Shown here piece after piece: positions 9,337 through 20,630 of a DNA stretch of 64,000 bases (its first letter is position 1; every line of letters starts with the position of its first letter). The stretch is from CAZJNX01 sp964547415 (GTDB taxonomy: Bacteria > Pseudomonadota > Alphaproteobacteria > Rhizobiales > Amorphaceae), in contig CAZJNX010000001.1 of NCBI GenBank assembly GCA_964547415.1, positions 1 to 64,000 of the forward strand, written 5' to 3'. Under the pieces are notes generated by a model. The model was given only the letters and a program-made list of their open reading frames with translations, ran no database searches and was not told the DNA's origin. Position numbers and translations under genes: made by a program.

Positions 9337-10767
9337 TCAGCGGCCGGTGGCGAGGGTGGCGCCGTAGAAGTCCCTGTCGCCGGTGACCTCGGGGCCGATC
9401 CACGGGGCCTCGGGGACGGGATCGTCCGGGCCGGACAGCTCCACCTCGGCGATGACGAGGCCGGCCTCGGGGTGGGCGAACTCGTCCACCTCGACGGCGA
9501 CGCCCCCGACCGGCACCACGTGGCGCCGCTTGTCGATCACCTCGCCGACCGCGAAGGCCATGAGGGCACGGGCCTGCGCAAGCGGGAGCGGGAACTCGAT
9601 CTCCGTGCGGGAGAGGTCCGCGTCGGCGCTCTTGACGGTCATGGTGGCGCTCTCCTCGTCCACGATCCGCACGCGCAGGCTCATCCGGTCGTCGGAGAGG
9701 AGGTAGCCCTGGCGGATGTGCCGGGTGGAGGCGACGGCGGGCCGCCAGTCCTCGCCGGTCACCACGAACTTGCGCTCGATCTCCCGGTTCGAGCCGCTCG
9801 CCCCGTCCCCGTCCCCGCCGCCGTCCGCGGCGGCGGCCGCCGCCTCGGCCGGGTCGCGTGTGTCCGGGCGCGCCTGCCAGGCCTCCCACAGCGCCCCCAT
9901 GCGCTTGGCCGCCGCGCCCGCCTTGCCGGAGAAGGCGCGGGCGGCGAGGGCGAGCGCCGCTGTCTGCAGCTCCTCCCGCCGGCGGCGGGCGAGCGCGGCA
10001 AGGTCCTTCAGGACGTCCCGCTCGACGCCCGCGCGGGACAGGCGGCCGATCTCCTCCTCGAAGACGGCGAGGTCGTGTTCGTCGCCCAGGAGGTCGCCGA
10101 GCCGGTCGAGCTCGTCGTCGAGGGCGGCCGTCACCGCCGGCCAGACCTCCCGCAGGAGGCGGACGTGGTACCAGTGGTACTTGGCGCGCTTGCGCAACTC
10201 GTGGAGGTTTTCCGCCGCCGGCTCCGCGCGGGCCGCCTTCAGCGCCTTCGCACCGCGCTTGAAGGTCTTTTCGTACCCGCCGGCGAGCGCGGCCGCGCCC
10301 TCCGCCTCCAGCGTCCATGCCTTCGCCCGCTTGCGCGCCTCCTCCATGGTCTCGCGGAAGAGGGCGAGGCGGGCGTCCACCAGTTCCCCCTCCCCTTCCA
10401 CGGCGCGCTTCCTCTCCACCAGGTGGTCGCGCACGGGCTGGAAGCGGGCGGCGTCGAAGTCGCGGCCGAAGCGGGCGGCGAGGGCGTCGTAGGTCTCCAC
10501 CATCACCGCCGCGTCGCGCACGCCCGACAGAAGGCGCGCCGCGTCGCGGAAGGCGGCGTTCTCGTCCGCGTAGGCCGGGAAGGCGGGGCGCACGAGGCGC
10601 AGGAGGCCGCGCAGCTTCTTGCAGCGCTTGCGCACCTGGTGGACGGTCTCGGTCCGGTCGATCCCCTCGTCGTCGATCTCCGCGAGGGCCGCGTCGATCT
10701 GGGATTTCGCGACGCGGCGGACGCCGTCCGTCACGGCATCGTCGCCCGTCTTCAAGCGGTAGGACAT
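9337..10767 (-). CDS. CHAD-CYTH domain protein (domains in reversed order)
   Basis: 476 aa. Residues 1-290 are a CHAD domain, rich in conserved His/Arg/Lys helices (HQVRKRCKKLRGLLR, LHELRKRAKYHWYHVRLL), which bind polyphosphate in known members. Residues 328-476 are a CYTH (triphosphate tunnel) domain starting with EIERK (Glu329, Glu331, Lys333), and MTVKS and EIEFPL strands follow. Families such as E. coli YgiF have CYTH first, so the order is swapped here. The likely activity is hydrolysis of inorganic triphosphate or a related phosphoanhydride, with CHAD as polyphosphate tether. An Asp/Gly-rich linker joins the domains. Start ATG 10767 has a CGGAGG site just upstream. Confidence 0.9.
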   Translation of the reverse strand: MSYRLKTGDDAVTDGVRRVAKSQIDAALAEIDDEGIDRTETVHQVRKRCKKLRGLLRLVRPAFPAYADENAAFRDAARLLSGVRDAAVMVETYDALAARFGRDFDAARFQPVRDHLVERKRAVEGEGELVDARLALFRETMEEARKRAKAWTLEAEGAAALAGGYEKTFKRGAKALKAARAEPAAENLHELRKRAKYHWYHVRLLREVWPAVTAALDDELDRLGDLLGDEHDLAVFEEEIGRLSRAGVERDVLKDLAALARRRREELQTAALALAARAFSGKAGAAAKRMGALWEAWQARPDTRDPAEAAAAAADGGGDGDGASGSNREIERKFVVTGEDWRPAVASTRHIRQGYLLSDDRMSLRVRIVDEESATMTVKSADADLSRTEIEFPLPLAQARALMAFAVGEVIDKRRHVVPVGGVAVEVDEFAHPEAGLVIAEVELSGPDDPVPEAPWIGPEVTGDRDFYGATLATGR

Positions 10768-10878
10768 GGCGGCCTCCGAAAAGCGTACTGGTTGCGCCTT
10801 TCGGTGGAAACTGCGTCGCGCCGTCGCCGGTTCCGCTGGTCGACAACTGGGCCGAAGGGGAGGCGCGGCGCGGCCCCG

Positions 10879-11190
10879 TCAGAGGCGGGTGACGCGGAAG
10901 ATGCGCCAGACGATCCAGACGGGCACGACGACGGCCGCGCCCATCAGGCAATAGCCCGCCCCCGCGCGCACGGTGTCGAGGCTCAGGGTGGCGAGCCAGG
11001 CGATCCGCCCCTCGATCCAGGCGACGATGTCGCCCGGGTGGATCCCGAGGACGCTCATGACGACGCCCGTGACGAGGGACAGGACGGCAAGGCGCAGGAG
11101 CACGCCGGGGACCGACCCGCCGATGATGCGCTCGATCCGCCCGCGCCCGTCGCCCACGGTCCGCTCCGGCATGGCCCGTTCCGGTTGCAT
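10879..11190 (-). CDS. Small membrane protein, DUF6460-like
   Basis: 103 aa with two hydrophobic stretches, [17 protein letters not shown] and [19 protein letters not shown], separated by [16 protein letters not shown]. The pattern (helix, short amphipathic region, helix ending VVVPVWxxxR) resembles the DUF6460 family of alphaproteobacterial inner-membrane proteins; no function is known. The start ATG 11190 has a strong AAGGAGGGG site. It lies 111 nt upstream of the CHAD-CYTH gene on the same strand and is divergent from acetoacetyl-CoA synthetase. Confidence 0.7.
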   Translation of the reverse strand: MQPERAMPERTVGDGRGRIERIIGGSVPGVLLRLAVLSLVTGVVMSVLGIHPGDIVAWIEGRIAWLATLSLDTVRAGAGYCLMGAAVVVPVWIVWRIFRVTRL

Positions 11191-11342
11191 CGCCCCTCCT
11201 TCCCGTTCCTCCGCTCCGCCACCGCCACATAGGCGCCCGCCGCGCCCGCGTGAAGGCGCAGGCGGCCGATGCCTTTCCTTGTTCGGGCGGGGCGCGGGTA
11301 GTAATCCGGTCGCAGACAGACAACGCGTCGCTGGAGGAAACG

Positions 11343-13301
<1,959 letters not shown>

Positions 13302-13307
13302 CGGCCC

Positions 13308-13338
13308 GCCGCGGCCCGTCCCGCGGGCGGGCCGCGGC
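13308..13338. terminator. Putative bidirectional terminator hairpin
   Basis: An 11-bp perfect inverted repeat (arms 13308-13318 and 13328-13338, 9-nt loop) fills the 45-nt gap between the convergent aacS and CBS-protein genes. There is no U-tract, so if it terminates it may need Rho or act only as a 3' stabiliser. Location between two converging stops is the main support. Confidence 0.5.
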
Positions 13339-13346
13339 ACGGGCGT

Positions 13347-13859
13347 CTACAGGATGTTGAGGATGACGAGGAGGAGGAGCGTGTAGGCGAGGACGCCGCC
13401 GAGGATGTAGAGGAGCTCCCGGTTGGCGCCGGCCGAGGCCTTCAGCACCTGCGTTCCCTGGTAGATGAGGTCGGGCCAGGTGTAGGATACGAAGTCGCCC
13501 TGGGTCATGATGGCGATCGGGCGGTTGTCCTCGTCCACCACCGGCAGACGGCGGAACCGCTCGTTCGACATGATGCGCAGCCAGTCGATCAGGTCGTCGT
13601 CCATCCGCGCCACCCGCAGCTGCCGCGTCATGATCTCGCCGAGGGTGGTCGTCTTCGGGTCGCGGCCCTTGTCGAGGAGGCGCGTCATCAGGTCACGCTC
13701 GGTGACGATGCCGGAAAGCTTGCCCGCCTCGTCCACCACGATGATGGAGCCGTAGTTCTTCGCGCTCATGGCCGAGATCGCGTCGGCGACTGGGCGCTCC
13801 GCCGTCATGGCGAGGGGCTCTGGCTTGGAGCGGAACTCCGGCCGGTCCTTGATCTTCAC
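13347..13859 (-). CDS. CBS-domain protein with C-terminal membrane anchor
   Basis: 170 aa. Two CBS motifs ([20 protein letters not shown] with ERDLMTRL, then [20 protein letters not shown]) form one Bateman module, which usually binds adenosine nucleotides. The last 23 residues are hydrophobic ([22 protein letters not shown]) and would anchor it in the inner membrane. I chose GTG 13859 (VKIKDRPEF) because GGGAGGA lies 8 nt upstream, while the longer frame upstream is Ala/Arg-rich and overlaps the divergent rfbD promoter region. Target and ligand are unknown. Confidence 0.8.
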   Translation of the reverse strand: MKIKDRPEFRSKPEPLAMTAERPVADAISAMSAKNYGSIIVVDEAGKLSGIVTERDLMTRLLDKGRDPKTTTLGEIMTRQLRVARMDDDLIDWLRIMSNERFRRLPVVDEDNRPIAIMTQGDFVSYTWPDLIYQGTQVLKASAGANRELLYILGGVLAYTLLLLVILNIL

Positions 13860-14049
13860 GGGAAGCGTCCTCCCTTCCAGGTTGGACGGCCCGGCAGCAC
13901 GCACCTTGCCCGCCGGCCGGGCCGCGGCCCCTTGAAGCATAGGGCGCTCGGCCGACAATCCACCCGCTCGGCGGGCGGCGCCGCCCGAGGGCTTGCGCCA
14001 GCCGCCCCGCTCGGCGAGGGAAGGGGCCGAAACGGCGGGAGAGGACGCG

Positions 14050-14979
14050 ATGGCGGGCGAGCGGGTCGGCGGAAGCGGGGAGCGGATCCTCGTGACGGGG
14101 GCGGCGGGGCAGGTCGCCTCGTCCCTCGTGGAGCGAGGCGGCCAGAGCCACCACGCGATCTGCGCGATGGGCCGCCCGCAGCTCGACCTCACCGATCCGG
14201 CGACCGTCGTGGCCGCCGCCGAGGCCGTCCGGCCGACGGTGATCGTGAACGCGGCCGCCTACACCGCCGTCGACAAGGCGGAGGAGGAGGAGGCCGCCGC
14301 CTTCGCGGTCAACGCCGACGGGGTGGCGGCGCTCGCGCGGCTTGCGGCGGAGCGGTCGATCCCCCTCGTCCACATCTCCACCGACTACGTGTTCGACGGC
14401 CGCCTCGACCGCCCCTGGCGGGAGGACGACCCGACGAACCCCGAGAGCGCCTACGGCCGCTCCAAGCGCGCCGGGGAGGAGGCGGTGCGCGACGCGGGGG
14501 GCCCCGCCCTCGTGTGCCGCACGGCCTGGGTCTACGGCCCCTTCGGCGGCAACTTCGTGAAGACCATGCTGCGGGTGGGCGCGACCCGCGACCGCCTCAC
14601 GGTGGTCGACGACCAGTACGGGAACCCGACCGCCTCCCTCGACATCGCGGACGCCATCCTCGCCCTCGTGGACGCCTGCGGCCGCCTCGGCTGGCCCGCG
14701 CCGGACGACCAGATCCTCCACCTCGCGGGCACCGGGGAGACGAGCTGGTGCGGCCTCGCCCGGCACGTCTTCGCCGTCTCGGGCGAGCTCGGCGGCCCGG
14801 TCGCGGAGGTGGAGCCGATCCCGACGAGCGCGTGGCCGACGCCGGCCCGCCGCCCGGCCAACTCCCGCCTCGACACCGCGCGCCTGTCGAGCCGGTACGG
14901 CATCGCGCTGCCCGACTGGCGCGACAGCGTGCGCGCCACCGTCGCCCGCCTCCTCGCCGAGGGTTTTCCAGTCACCTGA
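14050..14979 (+). CDS. rfbD: dTDP-4-dehydrorhamnose reductase
   Basis: 309 aa member of the RmlD branch of extended SDRs. It reduces dTDP-4-dehydro-L-rhamnose to dTDP-L-rhamnose, the last step before rhamnose transfer to cell-surface glycans. Seen: nucleotide motif VTGAAGQVASSL, the family signature HISTDYVFDG, and YGRSKRAGE holding the catalytic Tyr and Lys. The start ATG 14050 has a GGGAGAGGA site; the upstream TTG at 13993 has none. No rfbA, rfbB or rfbC is nearby, so the pathway is split or this copy serves another sugar. It is divergent from the CBS gene and convergent with the esterase gene. Confidence 0.88.
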   Translation: MAGERVGGSGERILVTGAAGQVASSLVERGGQSHHAICAMGRPQLDLTDPATVVAAAEAVRPTVIVNAAAYTAVDKAEEEEAAAFAVNADGVAALARLAAERSIPLVHISTDYVFDGRLDRPWREDDPTNPESAYGRSKRAGEEAVRDAGGPALVCRTAWVYGPFGGNFVKTMLRVGATRDRLTVVDDQYGNPTASLDIADAILALVDACGRLGWPAPDDQILHLAGTGETSWCGLARHVFAVSGELGGPVAEVEPIPTSAWPTPARRPANSRLDTARLSSRYGIALPDWRDSVRATVARLLAEGFPVT

Positions 14980-15072
14980 CCGTCCCCGTCTTCGGCCGCT
15001 CCGCCGGACAGGGGCGAAGCCGGCGACACTACGGCCCGGGCGCGCTCATCGCGGGCCGGCCGCCCCAGCGGC

Positions 15073-16530
15073 CTAACGGTCCCTGAGCACGGTTTCGGGC
15101 GCCTCACCCTCCTCCACCCAGGCCTCGAGGGCCGTCAGGAGGTCGAGGTCGGACTGCTCGATGCCGCCCGGCCCTTCCAGGATGCCGCAGTGGTCCATGC
15201 CCGGGATCATGAAGAGGCGCACGTTCTCCTCGAGGGCGTCGCGCCCCCCCGCGGCCTCGGCCGCGGCCTCGAACCACTCCACCGTCTTGAAGGGTGTCAC
15301 CAGCGGGTCCGCCCAGCCGTGCCAGACGATCATGCGCCCGCCCGCCTCGCGGAAGGCGGAAAGGTCCGGATCGTCGGCGTTGTAGATCCCGGCCATGAAC
15401 GCCATGCGGGCCGGATCCGTCTCGAGGTCGAAGTGGAGGGGCGACCAGCCGGGGCCCGGGTCGTCCGGAAACGCCATGTGGGCGCCGAACGCCGCCGTGA
15501 AGCCCGGCAGGAAGGGGGCTCGGCCCTCCGGCGTCCCGGTCAGCCACAGCCACCAGAACGGCTCCGATCCCTCGGGCACGCCGCCGGGATAGAGCTGTTC
15601 GCCCGCCGCGTTGCGCGGTCCCTCGCGCCATTTCTCGATGACGCCGCGCTCGGCCTCTGTGAGGCAGTCCGGCCCGCTCTCGCCCGCCGGGCAGGCGATC
15701 GCGGACAGATCCACCTTGCAGGCCCGCGGGTCGGCGATGACGCCGTCCTCGGCGCCGTCGGCCCCGTCGCACTGGGCCATCACCGCGTCCCCGATCAGCT
15801 TCTCCTTGCCCGGCTTCAGGATGGTCTCGCCGTCCTCGTCGGTGTTGGCCTGGATGAGGAAGGAGAACTTGGTGCCGACGAGGCCGGTGTAGTCCATGGC
15901 CGGGGCGCCGGCGATGATCCCGTCGAACATCTCCGGGTAGGTGAGCGCGGCCCGCTGCGCCATCCGCCCGCCGGTGGAGCAGCCCTGGAAGTAGGCGCGC
16001 CCCGGCCCGTCGCCGTAGAAGGCCGACGCGAGCGCCCCCGCCACGCGGTTGGTCTCGCCGATGGAGCGCCATCCCCAGTCGCGCTCGGCCTGGAAGTCGT
16101 GGTGGGCCCAGAAGGCGTCGGCGACGCTGGTGCCGTGGTGGCCACCGTCGGAGGTGGCGGTGGCGTAGCCGCGGCGAAGGCCCGGCCCCATGGCGTTGAT
16201 GAACCCGCCCGACCGGTCCGCCCGGCCGAGAACCCCGCAAAAGCCCCCGCAGCCGGTCTGGTAGAGCTTGCCGTTCCAGCCCTCGAGCGGCAGGCGCACC
16301 TCGATGCCGATCGCCGGCAGCGCGGTCGCCCGCACCTCGCAGTAGGCGGGAAGCGTCTCGGCCGCCGGCACGACCCGGGCGGACGTCACGCGGGCGCCGT
16401 CGATGACGGTGGCCCGCAGGGCCTCGCACCGGGCGCCGGGCTCGTCCTGGGCAAGGGCCGGCGGCGCGGCGAGCAGCACCCCGGCGGCGAGCGCGGCCGC
16501 CCCGCCACGGACCGCGACGGCGAATGGCAT
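15073..16530 (-). CDS. Tannase/feruloyl esterase family secreted esterase
   Basis: 485 aa with a signal peptide (about 27 residues, ending PALAQ). It is an alpha/beta hydrolase of the tannase family, which cleaves gallate or ferulate esters of plant phenolics. The nucleophile is Ser185 in QGCSTGGR, next to Cys184; the acid is in WHGWADPLVTP and the base in GMDHC, giving the CS-D-HC arrangement in which a disulfide ties the triad together. Numerous extra cysteines fit periplasmic or extracellular folding. GGGAGGAG precedes ATG 16530. The natural substrate cannot be told from the sequence. It lies 73 nt downstream of the P450 unit on the same strand. Confidence 0.88.
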   Translation of the reverse strand: MPFAVAVRGGAAALAAGVLLAAPPALAQDEPGARCEALRATVIDGARVTSARVVPAAETLPAYCEVRATALPAIGIEVRLPLEGWNGKLYQTGCGGFCGVLGRADRSGGFINAMGPGLRRGYATATSDGGHHGTSVADAFWAHHDFQAERDWGWRSIGETNRVAGALASAFYGDGPGRAYFQGCSTGGRMAQRAALTYPEMFDGIIAGAPAMDYTGLVGTKFSFLIQANTDEDGETILKPGKEKLIGDAVMAQCDGADGAEDGVIADPRACKVDLSAIACPAGESGPDCLTEAERGVIEKWREGPRNAAGEQLYPGGVPEGSEPFWWLWLTGTPEGRAPFLPGFTAAFGAHMAFPDDPGPGWSPLHFDLETDPARMAFMAGIYNADDPDLSAFREAGGRMIVWHGWADPLVTPFKTVEWFEAAAEAAGGRDALEENVRLFMIPGMDHCGILEGPGGIEQSDLDLLTALEAWVEEGEAPETVLRDR

Positions 16531-16603
16531 CTGGTCTCCTCCCTCGGTCTTTTCCCGCGTCCCGGCGGTTTCGGAAGAGGTTTCCCCGGCACGGGGCGGC
16601 CGG

Positions 16604-18055
16604 TCAACGGGAAAGAGCGGCCCCGGGCGTGCCTTGAGGGTCGGGGGCGGCGGGGCGGCGTGCGGGAGCGCGCCGCTCGATCAGGACGGGAAGCGTGTCG
16701 CCCGGCCTCAGGGTGCCCCGGCTCTGCGGCTTCACCACGTGGCGGGGCACAGGGCGGAAGGAGAAGGCGTCCGCGAGGAGGGACAGGCTCACCATCGCCT
16801 CGGTGAGGCCGAACATCATGCCCGGGCAGATGCGCGGGCCGATGGCGAAGGGGATGTAGGCGTACTTTCCCGGCCGCTCCCGGCCCGGCAGGAAGCGCTC
16901 GGGCACGAAGGCGTCCGGCCGCGGCCAGATCTTCGGGTTCCGGTGGAGGAGCCAGGGGGCGACGATCACCTGGTCATCGGGCGCGATGGCGACGGGGCCC
17001 ACCTTCGCGTGGCCGATCGCCTCGCGTCCGAGGAGCGGCACGGGCGGGTAGAGGCGCAGCGTCTCCTCGATGACGGCGCGGGTGTAGGGAAGGCGGGCCA
17101 TGTCGTCGCGCGTCGGCGGGCGGCCGGCGAGGACGCCGCCCAGCTCGGCGGCGAGCGCGGCCTGCGCCCAGGGTGCCTCGGACAGCATGTGGATCGCCCA
17201 GGCGAGGGTGTTGGCGGTCGTCTCGTAGCCCGCGAGGAAGGTCACCATCGCCTCGTTGCGGATCGCCCGCTTGTCGAACGGGCGGCCGTCGGCATCGGCC
17301 GAGCGCAGCATCTGGGCGACGAAGGAGGCCCGCCGGTCGCCCCCCGTCCCCTCCTCCATCAGGCGGTCGATGAGCCCGTCGATCACCCGGTGGATGCGGC
17401 CGATGGCGCGCGTGGCGCCCGGCCGCGGCAGGCGCGGCACCCAGTCCGGCAGCTTCACGAGGGAGGCGAGGTTGAGCCGGTCCATGTGGCGCTGGAAGTC
17501 GGCGAGGCCCGCGACGATCTCGGCCGTGTGCTCGCGCCCGAGCGCCGTCCCGAACAGCGCGCGGGAGACGATCTCCGCCCCGAGGTTGCCAAGGTCGGCG
17601 AGGACGTCGACCGGCGCGCCGCCCGCCGCCGCCTCCCAGCGGGCCTTCACCTCGAGGGCCGCCTCCACCATCACAGGAAAGAACTCGGGCGTGTTCCTGA
17701 GGTGGACGATGTGGGCGACGGCCGGCCGCCGCGCCTCCCAGACCGGCCCGTCGGAAGTGAAGAGGCCGTCGCCGATCAAGGGCTCGAACGCCTGCCGAAG
17801 CTGCGGGCTCTTCCTTTGCAGCGCCGCGTGGTGGACGACGAACGCCTCCCGCACGAGGTCGGGCGCGTTGACCACCATCACCTTCCGGCGGAGCGCGCGG
17901 AACGTGAAGTGGTCGGCCGAGAAGGCGGCGTCCGGGAAGATCGACAGGATGTCGTTCGCGTACATGACGAGGCCGCGGAGAGGGCCGGGCGGCGCGGCCG
18001 GCCGCGCCACGTGGGGCGGCACGTAGACGGGAACGTCCGGGAACGGGTCCGTCAT
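16604..18055 (-). CDS. Cytochrome P450 (distal copy)
   Basis: 483 aa. The I-helix oxygen motif is AGYETT, the K-helix is EETLRLYPP (ExxR), and the heme-binding loop is FAIGPRICPG with ligand Cys410. It is soluble, with no N-terminal anchor, as usual for bacterial P450s. It is a clear paralogue of the P450 at 19104-20552: both share RKSPQ(L/M)R and LIGDGLF(T/V)SDG. Start ATG 18055 overlaps the TGA of the upstream acyltransferase gene (ATGA), so translation is coupled. No ferredoxin or reductase gene is adjacent. The substrate is unknown; an acyl chain is suggested only by the neighbouring acyltransferase. Confidence 0.92.
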   Translation of the reverse strand: MTDPFPDVPVYVPPHVARPAAPPGPLRGLVMYANDILSIFPDAAFSADHFTFRALRRKVMVVNAPDLVREAFVVHHAALQRKSPQLRQAFEPLIGDGLFTSDGPVWEARRPAVAHIVHLRNTPEFFPVMVEAALEVKARWEAAAGGAPVDVLADLGNLGAEIVSRALFGTALGREHTAEIVAGLADFQRHMDRLNLASLVKLPDWVPRLPRPGATRAIGRIHRVIDGLIDRLMEEGTGGDRRASFVAQMLRSADADGRPFDKRAIRNEAMVTFLAGYETTANTLAWAIHMLSEAPWAQAALAAELGGVLAGRPPTRDDMARLPYTRAVIEETLRLYPPVPLLGREAIGHAKVGPVAIAPDDQVIVAPWLLHRNPKIWPRPDAFVPERFLPGRERPGKYAYIPFAIGPRICPGMMFGLTEAMVSLSLLADAFSFRPVPRHVVKPQSRGTLRPGDTLPVLIERRAPARRPAAPDPQGTPGAALSR

Positions 18056-19107
18056 GCCGCCTCCGGGGCGGCGGCGGCCGTGCGCGCGGGCGCGCCGTCG
18101 GAAAGGCCCCACAGCTTCAGCCGGTCGAGCATGTACCAGTGGGAAAGGTTATCGATGACCGCGGGCTCGAAGCGCAGGGAGAGATCGCGGGCGATGGCGG
18201 CAAGGCCCGCCGCGCCGTCCGGATAGTCGGCGACGTCGAGGGGCTCGAACCAGACCGCGCGGAAGCGGGCCGGCCCCTCCCTCAGGAAATGGCCGGGCAG
18301 GATGAGCGCGCCCGTGCGCCGGGCGAGGGAGACGGCGATGGAAAGGTTGCAGCGCGGGTGGAGGGGGCGGCCGAACAGGGGAAAGCGCACGTCGCCTTCC
18401 GCGGGCTCGTCGATCAGGATGGCAAGGTTCGCCGCGCCGCCCTTCAGGAGCTGGAGCATGCGCTTCACCGCCGTGTGGCCGGGCGGGAAGGCGTAGGCGT
18501 TCGCCTTCTGCCGCAGCCGCCAGACGATGCGGTTCTCGAACCGGTTCGGCTGGGGCATGTAGACGCCGAACCAGTCGGCGGTGCCGGCCACCTCCTCGCG
18601 CACCAGCATCCGGAAGGAGGCTTCCCAGGAGGCGAGGTGGACACTCGCCACGATCACCGGCCGTCCGGCCCGGCGCACCGCCTCGGCGTGTTCGGCGCCC
18701 GCGAAGGAAAGGCGCCCCGGGTCCACCAGCCGGTCGACCTGCGCGAACTCGGCGAGCGTCCTCACCGTGTTCTCCCACCAGGCGCCCGTCAGGGCGCGGC
18801 GCTCGTCCACCGACAGGTCCGGGCTGAGGCGCGCGATCGCCGCCTCCATGCGGCGCTGGGCGAGGGTGTTGCGGTTGAGATGGCGGAAGAGGGGGGCGAT
18901 GGCCGCCCCGGTCGCGGAGGTGGCGTCCACGGGAAGGGCCGCGAACAGGGCGTGGAGGACGTTGCGGCCCACCCCGACGGCGACGTCCCGCCCGTAGAAG
19001 CGGCGGGCGGCGGCGCCGGCCGGCCCGCCACGGACGAGGGCGGCGACCGGCGGGGCCGGCGGCTCGGGCGGGCGCGTCTCCTCGAAGGGAACGTCGGCGA
19101 GCCTCAC
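18052..19107 (-). CDS. LpxL/HtrB-like acyltransferase between two P450 genes
   Basis: 351 aa. The Kdo2-lipid A lauroyl acyltransferase family motif H-x4-E is VHLASWE (His157, Glu162). Other matches are NLAILIDEP, VRFPLFGRPLH and GALILPGHFLREG. Members move an acyl chain from acyl-ACP to a lipid or amino acceptor at the inner membrane. Here the usual N-terminal membrane helix is not obvious and an 85-residue Pro/Ala-rich leader replaces it. It starts at GTG 19107, overlapping the upstream P450 stop (GTGA), and its stop overlaps the downstream P450 start. That position argues for a special acyl substrate rather than housekeeping lipid A synthesis. Confidence 0.85.
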   Translation of the reverse strand: MRLADVPFEETRPPEPPAPPVAALVRGGPAGAAARRFYGRDVAVGVGRNVLHALFAALPVDATSATGAAIAPLFRHLNRNTLAQRRMEAAIARLSPDLSVDERRALTGAWWENTVRTLAEFAQVDRLVDPGRLSFAGAEHAEAVRRAGRPVIVASVHLASWEASFRMLVREEVAGTADWFGVYMPQPNRFENRIVWRLRQKANAYAFPPGHTAVKRMLQLLKGGAANLAILIDEPAEGDVRFPLFGRPLHPRCNLSIAVSLARRTGALILPGHFLREGPARFRAVWFEPLDVADYPDGAAGLAAIARDLSLRFEPAVIDNLSHWYMLDRLKLWGLSDGAPARTAAAAPEAA

Positions 19108-20552
19108 GGCGCCCCCTCCCGGCGGACGAGGCGCATGGGAAGGCGCTGGCCGGGCCTGAGGGTCAGCCGGCAGACGGGGCGGACCTCGGTGCCCGGCGAC
19201 AGGGCCGGGGCGAAGCGCTGGGACAGGAGGACGAGGCAGACGGTGGCTTCCAGGAGGCCGAACGCCATTCCCGGGCAGATCCGCGGGCCGATGGCGAAGG
19301 GCACGTACTGGTACTTGCTCGGCCGCGGCGCGCCCGGCAGGAAGCGCTCGGGCACGAAGTCGTCCGGCCGCGGCCACAGGGTGGCGTTGCGGTGGAGAAG
19401 CCACGGCGCGACGGCGACGAGCGCGCCCTCCGCCACGTCCTTCTCGCCGAGCCGTGCGTGCGTGATCGCCTCCCGCCCCAGGATGGGAACGGGCGGGTAG
19501 AGGCGCAGCGTCTCCTCGATCACGGCGCGGGCGTAGACGAGGCGCTCCATGTCGGCGAGCGTCGGAACGCGGCCCGACAGCTCCCGGTCGATCTCCTCGA
19601 ACAGGCGCGCGCGGGCCCACGGCGCCTGCGACAGGAGATAGAAGGCCCAGGCGAGGGTGTTCGCCGTCGTCTCGTGGCCGGCCATGAAGATGACGATGGC
19701 CTCGTTGCGCACCGCCTTCCGGTCGAACGGCCGGCCCGACCCGTCCCGGGCGGCGAACAGGCGCGCGATCAGCGCCCCCTCTCCTTCCGCGTCGCTCGCC
19801 GCCTCGTCGCGGGCGTCGGCGTCGCCGGCGAGGTAGCGGTCGATGATGCCGTCGATCACCGCGTGGATGCGGCGGACGGCAAGGTGGGCGAGCGGGCTCT
19901 GCCAGCGCGGCACCCAGGCGGGAAGGCCCAGCATGTCGGGGACGGCGAGCTGGTCCACGTGGCGCTGGTAGCGGGCGAAGCCGCGGATGATGCGGCTCGT
20001 GTAGCGCCGGCCGAGGGTGCGCCCGAAGACGGTGCGGGAGATGATCTCCGCCGTCAGGCAGCCCATCTCCTCGAGGACGTCCGCTTCCGCGCCCGCGCCC
20101 CGCTCCTCCCACTGCCCGCGCCACTCGAGCGCGGTCTCCACCATGACGGGGAAGAAGGTCGGCAGGCGCCGGGCGTGGACGATGGGGGCGACGGCCGCTC
20201 GCCGGTCCCGCCAGAGGGCGCCGTCGGACACGAACAGCCCGTCGCCGATGAGGGGGCCGAGGGCGCTGCGCATCTGCGGCGACTTGCGCTGGAAGGCCTC
20301 GTGGTTCTCCTGGAAGGCTTGGCGCACGAGGTCCGGGCGGTTCGCCACGAAAACCTCGCGCTTCAGCATGGTCCAGTGGCTCAAGGGCCGCTGGTAGGCG
20401 TTGGCGGAGAAGGTGGACAGGATGTCCTTCGCGAACAGGCGGATCGCCTCGAGGCCGACCGCCTGCTTCGGCCGGCGCGCCCCGCGGGGGGGCGTGAAGA
20501 CCGGAACGTCGGGAAACGCCGCGCCGTCCGCCTGCTCTGCCGCCTCGCCCAT
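19104..20552 (-). CDS. Cytochrome P450 (proximal copy)
   Basis: 482 aa. It shows AGHETT in the I-helix, EETLRLYPP in the K-helix and FAIGPRICPG with heme ligand Cys426. It is first in the coupled P450-acyltransferase-P450 unit and is paralogous to the third gene. ATG 20552 is chosen because the longer frame begins in Arg/Ala-rich sequence; the ribosome site (GGGTGA) is weak, so a start a few codons upstream is possible. Its electron donors and substrate are not encoded nearby. Confidence 0.92.
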   Translation of the reverse strand: MGEAAEQADGAAFPDVPVFTPPRGARRPKQAVGLEAIRLFAKDILSTFSANAYQRPLSHWTMLKREVFVANRPDLVRQAFQENHEAFQRKSPQMRSALGPLIGDGLFVSDGALWRDRRAAVAPIVHARRLPTFFPVMVETALEWRGQWEERGAGAEADVLEEMGCLTAEIISRTVFGRTLGRRYTSRIIRGFARYQRHVDQLAVPDMLGLPAWVPRWQSPLAHLAVRRIHAVIDGIIDRYLAGDADARDEAASDAEGEGALIARLFAARDGSGRPFDRKAVRNEAIVIFMAGHETTANTLAWAFYLLSQAPWARARLFEEIDRELSGRVPTLADMERLVYARAVIEETLRLYPPVPILGREAITHARLGEKDVAEGALVAVAPWLLHRNATLWPRPDDFVPERFLPGAPRPSKYQYVPFAIGPRICPGMAFGLLEATVCLVLLSQRFAPALSPGTEVRPVCRLTLRPGQRLPMRLVRREGAP

Positions 20553-20630
20553 GGGATCACCCGCCGCCGCGCGCGCATGGGCGCGCCGTCGCGGGCCTAC
20601 CACGGGCCGCGCGGACCGGAAAGGCGAGCC

